Origin: Candidatus Omnitrophota bacterium
Lineage (GTDB): Bacteria > Omnitrophota > Gorgyraeia > Tantalellales > Tantalellaceae
NCBI GenBank assembly: GCA_013204685.1
Contig: JABMSC010000046.1
Location: 1 to 9,099, forward strand
Direction: 5' to 3'
DNA length: 9,099 nt
Shown here: positions 7,001 through 9,099 of the stretch, piece after piece
Layout of the letters: each line of letters opens with the position of its first letter
Numbering within the stretch: position 1 is the first letter of the stretch
Made by a program: the position numbers and the translations under genes
The notes under the pieces: model-generated
The model's input: only the letters and a program-made list of their open reading frames with translations
Told to the model about the DNA's origin: nothing
Database searches by the model: none

Positions 7001-9099
7001 TTTCTCCCGCCCCCTGCTTTATGGCGGTGTCGGGGGAAGGTTCATCCGCCGCCCCGGCGTTATCGTTGTTCGTTGTTCGTCGTTCGTCGTTCGTTGCCTG
7101 CCCCGTTAGAGATTTCGAAGAAAGCTTTAACGGGGGCGTGGGGTCGTTCTCTCCCGTTTTTAAGCGATATTCTATTATATGCCTCATGCTATCCACAAGC
7201 GCAACTACATCGGGGTGACGGCCTGCTTCGCTTGCCTCGCAAATATCGGCTACCGCGCTGTTAAACTTCTCCAAGGTTAAGGCAGGGCTATCGACATCCA
7301 TTTCTAAAAGCAGCGACTTGGCATCTTTAACCATTCTCTCTATGCGCTCTTCTTCCCGGTCTCTTTCCAGTTCTTTCTTTTGCTTTTGGGCATGAATGGC
7401 TTCACTTTTTTCTCTCCTATGCTCTTCTTGCTGCTTCGCTTTCCTCTTGTGGCGTCGCGCATGGCGGGTATTTGCTATCATTTTAGCTATACGTTTGAAG
7501 TCATTAAATAAATAAGCGATAAGCGCGGGTATAGCAATACCGCCAAAAATGTAAAGGGCTATCTGCACATCTTTCACAACATGAAAAACTATAACCCCAG
7601 CAGTTGCTATAGCCATGACAAATATAAATGAGTTTAAGATAGAGCCTACTATTTTCCTTCGGGAAGACCCTTTTTGATCCCTGCGGGCACCTGTGGGTCT
7701 TTCTTTTTGTGTTGTCGTTGGGCCGACTTCTCCCGTTCCCTGCTTCATGGCGGGGCCGGGGGATTCGTCATCAACCCCCCCTTCTTCCATCTCTTTTATG
7801 CGCTCTTCATCACTTTCGCGTTTTAATCTTTGTTTGCTGAGCCGGTTCACCTTGCTTCTCGTTCTCTGCTTTACCATCGCACGGTAATCTGTCCATCCAC
7901 TTTTCGAGCTTGTCCTTTCCCCCCGATAAACTTTTCGGGCAACATCGTCGGGCCGCATGCTGAACCAGGGCTGCATATTTTGATCGGGGTCACCCGGGTC
8001 CAATACAGGAATGCTGGTCGTTATGCCTATGAAATATCTCAGCTCCTCTACTCCGGAATCAAAATCGACTTTTGTATCTTTCCTGTGAACAAATCCTTCT
8101 ATCCCCTTGTAGGATACCTTGAAACCGGAAGGCTCATCGCTTGTGGCGTAACGCTCGATCCCGGTGATCTCAACAGAAAGCCGCCTGCCGGAAATAAACG
8201 CCGCTTTTATTTCTTTCCACGCTTTTTCTCTTGCGCTTGCTGCTTCCTGATCGTCCGGTTCGCGGGAGGGGCCCTTGTGCCGGAAAAATGCCTTAACTGC
8301 CTCCTTGAATGCATTTATAAAGAACAGAGCGGCGAAAACAGCGCCTATAGCGAGGATTAGTTTAATAAGAAAAAGGAAAGGGCTGGGCGGATCTGCTATC
8401 TGGCCAACTTGCTCTATCATGGATGCGATAAATACTGCCCCCAAGGCAGGCATTCCCGCCGCGGCGGCTTCCTGCCCTTTCCATCTGTAGGGGACAGACG
8501 CCTCACCCTCCTGCGAAGAAACAAAAACTGCCACCTCAGGGTCGACAACGAGGGCATATGTCCTGTATTCGGCTTCGCCGTCATGGACCATCCCAAGGAA
8601 CTTTCTGTCACAAAATTCGATCGCCGCCTTCGGAAGCTGCGCTTTTATCTCTCCTTCAAGTCGTTTCTTTTCTTCTGCGTCATCTCTTTGTATGCCGTGT
8701 GTTCTTGGGTTATAGCTGACGAAATATTCTATTGAATCCGCAGCCATGCCGTATTCGCCGACCAATTTATCGTTTATATAACGCATATCTTGCGCGAGGT
8801 TTCTTTCCTCCAGCGGCTTATTCAAGCCGTAATAGGGGTGGGCAATGCCGATATAGGCATCCCCGTTCTTGTGCTGCGCCCGTATCCCTATTCCGGCGCA
8901 GGATCTCAGGCCCAATGTTGCAAGCACTGCTTCGGGGTCATTGCTCACATTGGTTAAGAATATGCTTTTCGGCGCGACGTGATAGATCGCCCTGTCAAGC
9001 GGGTAGAAAAGTGCGCTTGATATTCCTTTTGCCGCGGGCGTTTCCGATCCTTCAGCATAGGCCTCCTGATAAAAGTGCACCATGCTCACAGTAGAAAAG
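4080..9099 (-). CDS. Giant multidomain protein: CheD-like region, membrane segments, PHP phosphoesterase, SAM methyltransferase; 5' end probably outside window
   Basis: The ORF ends at TAA (4080-4082). The first in-window start is GTG at 9087-9089 (ATG at 9081-9083 is an alternative), giving 1669 residues; residue numbers here count from that GTG. No stop lies between it and the edge. The sequence ending AYA/EG at residues 10-14 looks like the tail of a signal peptide, so the true start is probably upstream. Order: CheD-like motif (about 40-205), hydrophobic segments (208-230 and 238-261), possible OB-like region (about 300-375, with GIEGFVH at 329-335), membrane hairpin (486-528) plus charged coil (about 535-590), PHP domain (about 718-1045), methyltransferase (about 1165-1345) and an unrecognised C-terminal domain (about 1422-1669). 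Four low-complexity linkers rich in T, N, D, E, G and P are encoded by mosaic repeats and separate these units. No such architecture is known to me as a characterised enzyme, so the overall function is unknown. Confidence 0.93.
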   Translation of the reverse strand, partial: FSTVSMVHFYQEAYAEGSETPAAKGISSALFYPLDRAIYHVAPKSIFLTNVSNDPEAVLATLGLRSCAGIGIRAQHKNGDAYIGIAHPYYGLNKPLEERNLAQDMRYINDKLVGEYGMAADSIEYFVSYNPRTHGIQRDDAEEKKRLEGEIKAQLPKAAIEFCDRKFLGMVHDGEAEYRTYALVVDPEVAVFVSSQEGEASVPYRWKGQEAAAAGMPALGAVFIASMIEQVGQIADPPSPFLFLIKLILAIGAVFAALFFINAFKEAVKAFFRHKGPSREPDDQEAASAREKAWKEIKAAFISGRRLSVEITGIERYATSDEPSGFKVSYKGIEGFVHRKDTKVDFDSGVEELRYFIGITTSIPVLDPGDPDQNMQPWFSMRPDDVARKVYRGERTSSKSGWTDYRAMVKQRTRSKVNRLSKQRLKRESDEERIKEMEEGGVDDESPGPAMKQGTGEVGPTTTQKERPTGARRDQKGSSRRKIVGSILNSFIFVMAIATAGVIVFHVVKDVQIALYIFGGIAIPALIAYLFNDFKRIAKMIANTRHARRHKRKAKQQEEHRREKSEAIHAQKQKKELERDREEERIERMVKDAKSLLLEMDVDSPALTLEKFNSAVADICEASEAGRHPDVVALVDSMRHIIEYRLKTGENDPTPPLKLSSKSLTGQATNDERRTTNNDNAGAADEPSPDTAIKQGAGESDPTSTNDDNTGTTETRSKTPIAVADFHTHSTFSDGALTPEELVEKCASLGIGALSITDHNETGVYTPSFFEFARKKGVHVLAGSELFWLIVSPDGTISTQEITALFPRKAQEDDASYCGRLEKFKGSVLRPLQRAGRRLTLYMFRKLKEAYGKHLTYRELFEFLCRGDDRQNGDFDFSELSEDDEHWEEMLKDDSFVDRLPPRLNIWGSILEYVLDNIEAPEISTAADLNTKAKSYKKGYFVHRPDDSRNAPGFTDVIREIKKHDGLAVLPHAAELINVMGEEKFEEWLTECKRAGLDGIEAHREEHSAKDVRYLKRLARKLGLFVTNASDFHGYRLRPNVELGTGRGKGSNATPIDMIRELVRRNVLPEDVGSGLMDDIRKRSAAADGESTGTGEPDTGTITNSKGISNDLGTSTITNNEQRTTNNEDGTTLKQGTGGLAPTSKSAPERPAENISGESRFTRDMRIKPYISGDAGNLIEEMLAGLLPEGGRILDLMSGFNTYVPSSVQAEEIVGIGQKREELAANPKLTGFLIQDLDKSANLPPEWKGRFDAVIMTSGMAYLRDPGLLFSEVAKVLKPGGILFIAHNDGFYENEATDAWKNMDVEARIRATVESIALCDEFEEIKHEVRQYDELDIVNPPKFLDIFTAFRATHEPASGTVFAVPADDEKSPGTSMKQGTGENDPTSPLKLSSKSLTGQATNDERRTTNPVTNSEGISNGASDDNAAAENDLERRKEEFEHVIAGLFGASGDEYIEAIKEAEEQTALSEERGQSIVLYADDILKEAGVIDLQDTFRRLALRRNVLTGGKVVIYARDRRNAIILESMIKDADPNVAIIVKTTADIAHKNSMKGKNPNEADEITALMETLRAEHGIKDVLAIFRGSIKDPELFEKSDPASQNPLKKYKVPMVLFGEEGNKGVYSFAQGLKKAARAKERGGSSGWLIWLDPIKHIDYIQLKYERYQATLAAYVAA
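4083..4826 (-). other. Unrecognised C-terminal alpha/beta domain
   Basis: Residues about 1422-1669. The pattern alternates strands and helices: SIVLYADDIL, GGKVVIYARD, VAIIVKTTAD, KDVLAIFRGS, VPMVLFGEEG, then GVYSFAQGLKKAA and GWLIWLDPIKHID close to the end. It looks like a doubly wound Rossmann-like fold. I recall similar C-terminal modules in other large proteins of the same kind of lineage, but cannot name a family or activity. Confidence 0.55.
4838..4872. repeat. 35-bp palindrome, type H1, inside the giant gene
   Basis: CCCCGTTA (4838-4845) pairs with TAACGGGG (4865-4872). The inner arms GAAATTCC and GGAATTTG pair at all but one position around a TTC loop. Translated in frame it gives PVTNSEGISNG at the start of the C-terminal domain linker. 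A degenerate copy lies at 5768-5796. Confidence 0.85.
4873..4900. repeat. Heptamer tandem repeat, 4 units
   Basis: Three TTCGTCG units and one TTCGTTG unit follow directly after the H1 palindrome. In the gene's frame they encode the TNDERRT-type peptide. Similar arrays lie at 5715-5749 and 7062-7096. Confidence 0.9.
4905..4939. repeat. 35-bp palindrome, type H2, copy 1
   Basis: The outer arms CCCCGTTA and TAACGGGG are perfect, and the inner part is only partly self-complementary. It encodes PLKLSSKSLTG in frame. With the preceding heptamers and the CCTG joint, the 60 bp 4880-4939 are identical to 7076-7135. Confidence 0.9.
4941..5000. repeat. GC-rich module M, copy A
   Basis: The module encodes DEKSPGTSMKQGTGENDPT (Met1373) in the linker between the methyltransferase and C-terminal domains. 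The core CCCGTTCCCTGTTTCATGG matches copies at 7727-7772 and 6990-7046, and more loosely at 5673-5710. Confidence 0.8.
5055..5597 (-). other. SAM-dependent methyltransferase domain (type 11-like)
   Basis: Residues about 1165-1345. Motif I is RILDLMSGFNTYVPSS (Asp1192), later IGQKREELAANPKL, then QDLDKSANLP, then FDAVIMTSGMAYLRDP and VLKPGGILFIAHN (Pro1276). From memory, DLMSSW...P, GMNxxELxxNPxL, QDLN and VQYLxxP are the hallmarks of one small methyltransferase subfamily, in which motif I replaces the usual GxGxG. The later FYENEATDAW segment also fits that subfamily. The methyl acceptor is unknown. Confidence 0.85.
5673..5710. repeat. Module M, copy B, with two small hairpins
   Basis: GGGGG-CGAGT-CCCCC (5673-5687) is followed by CCCTG-TTT-CAGGG (5692-5704). 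Both stems are perfect, so this copy may be closest to the original structure. It encodes TTLKQGTGGLAPTS in the PHP-to-methyltransferase linker. Confidence 0.75.
5715..5749. repeat. Heptamer tandem repeat, 5 units
   Basis: Four perfect TTCGTTG units and a terminal TTCGTTA lie here. Because 7 is not a multiple of 3, the array is translated through all three phases, giving TNNEQRTTNNE in the gene's frame. Confidence 0.9.
5768..5796. repeat. Degenerate H1 palindrome
   Basis: CGTTAGAAATTCC and GGAATTTGTAATG flank a TTT loop, with 11 of 13 pairs intact. It encodes TITNSKGISND, the same peptide as the H1 copy at 4838-4872. A shortened M-like stretch encoding GTGEPDTG follows to about 5835. Confidence 0.75.
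5955..6938 (-). other. PHP-family metal phosphoesterase domain (TrpH/YciV-like)
   Basis: Residues about 718-1045. The PHP motifs appear in order: DFHTHSTFSDG (His724, His726, Asp731), SITDHN (Asp755, His756), AGSELF (Glu782), GLAVLPHAAEL (His969), GIEAHREEHS (His1000, His1004) and NASDFHG (Asp1028, His1030). This is the pattern of TrpH/YciV (RNase AM)-type metal-dependent phosphoesterases acting on nucleotides or short RNA. The His that usually follows the Glu in a xEhHhLG context seems replaced by Thr800 (QEITALF). Between Glu782 and His969 there is extra, mostly charged helical sequence. Confidence 0.88.
6990..7046. repeat. Module M, copy C
   Basis: The module encodes DEPSPDTAIKQGAGESDPTS (Ile690) just before the PHP domain. 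Heptamer remnants CGTCGTTCGTTG lie at 6977-6988 on its left. Confidence 0.8.
7062..7096. repeat. Heptamer tandem repeat, about 5 units
   Basis: ATCGTTG is followed by TTCGTTG, TTCGTCG, TTCGTCG and TTCGTTG. The array leads through CCTG into the H2 palindrome at 7101-7135, in the same arrangement as 4873-4939. Confidence 0.9.
7101..7135. repeat. 35-bp palindrome, type H2, copy 2
   Basis: It is identical to the copy at 4905-4939 and encodes PLKLSSKSLTG again (residues 653-663). A shortened M module follows at 7136-7159, encoding TGENDPT. Confidence 0.9.
7506..7634 (-). other. Two-helix membrane hairpin, residues 486-528
   Basis: Two hydrophobic stretches, about 486-505 (SFIFVMAIATAGVIVF) and 510-528 (IALYIFGGIAIPALIAYLF), are joined by a very short VKDVQ turn. 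Arg/Lys clusters lie on both sides (SSRRK before; RHARRHKRK after), so both ends probably lie in the cytoplasm. A Lys/Glu/Arg-rich coil follows to about residue 590. Confidence 0.8.
7727..7772. repeat. Module M, copy D
   Basis: The module encodes DESPGPAMKQGTGE (Met448) in the linker between the N-terminal part and the membrane hairpin. It is closest to copy A. No palindrome or clear heptamer array accompanies it, apart from a GTTGTCGTTG remnant at 7711-7720. Confidence 0.75.
8307..8378 (-). other. Transmembrane helix, residues 238-261
   Basis: A strongly hydrophobic run from FLFLIKLILAIG to ALFFINAF follows DPPSP and is flanked by KEAVKAFFRHK on its C-terminal side. Alanine-rich residues 208-230 could form a first helix of a hairpin with it. 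Basic residues after the helix suggest that side faces the cytoplasm. Confidence 0.75.
8475..8972 (-). other. CheD-like Cys/His motif region of the giant protein
   Basis: Residues about 40-205. The segment TLGLRSCAGIGI followed by GIAHPYYG closely resembles the CheD signature TLGLGSC...G(L)xH. CheD is a chemoreceptor glutamine deamidase that uses a Cys, His and Thr. Here Thr58 and Cys64 keep the Thr-x5-Cys spacing, and His84 follows 20 residues after the Cys. No chemotaxis gene is present nearby. The match rests on this motif alone, since the rest of the region was not recognised. A deamidase or related CNF1/YfiH-fold activity is an inference. Confidence 0.5.

Noticed and set aside
4838..7135. 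Possible CRISPR array from the repeated blocks
   Set aside because: The repeats are widely and irregularly spaced, translated in frame and of differing composition. There are no regular spacers and no cas genes.
6991..7218. Second plus-strand ORF sharing that peptide
   Set aside because: It has the same cause: the repeat block is open on both strands. It has no ribosome site or domain.
8732..9094. Plus-strand ORF of 120 codons at the right edge
   Set aside because: It is antisense to the N-terminal CheD-like region and its composition is typical of a shadow frame.

Overview
The window is bacterial. Three protein genes fill almost all of it and all read leftward on the minus strand. In transcription order they are a very large multidomain gene (4080 to the right edge), a small nickel superoxide dismutase gene (3479-3940), and the first 1069 codons of a large secreted, TPR-rich helical protein that runs off the left edge (1-3209). 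I saw no rRNA, tRNA, CRISPR array or transposase gene. Two features suggest an uncultivated lineage of the Omnitrophota (OP3/Omnitrophica) type or a relative: one giant ORF joining enzyme-like domains through low-complexity linkers, and palindromic repeats inserted inside coding sequence. That assignment comes from memory of such genomes and is not proven here.

Right part (4080-9099). A single open frame of at least 1669 codons has no stop up to the window edge, so its true start probably lies outside. In order it holds a CheD-like Cys/His motif region, hydrophobic segments, a possible OB-like region, a two-helix membrane hairpin with a charged coil, a PHP-family metal phosphoesterase domain, a SAM-dependent methyltransferase domain and an unrecognised C-terminal domain. 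Four linkers carry mosaic DNA repeats made of a 7-bp tandem repeat, two kinds of 35-bp palindrome and a GC-rich module. All are translated in frame.

Middle (3210-4079). sodN encodes a NiSOD whose nickel-binding hook (HCxxPCGxY) directly follows a signal peptide. It has a perfect AGGAGG ribosome site and a TATAAT -10 box. The 3210-3478 gap holds a strong sigma-70-type promoter for the next gene and a perfect 16-bp palindrome upstream of it.

Left part (1-3209). The gene encodes an exported helical-repeat protein with a lysine-rich linker near residue 896 and a further TPR-like segment after it.

The two downstream genes each have their own promoter, so the three genes are probably separate transcription units. 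Nothing in the sequence ties them to one pathway, beyond all three appearing to be envelope-associated or exported.
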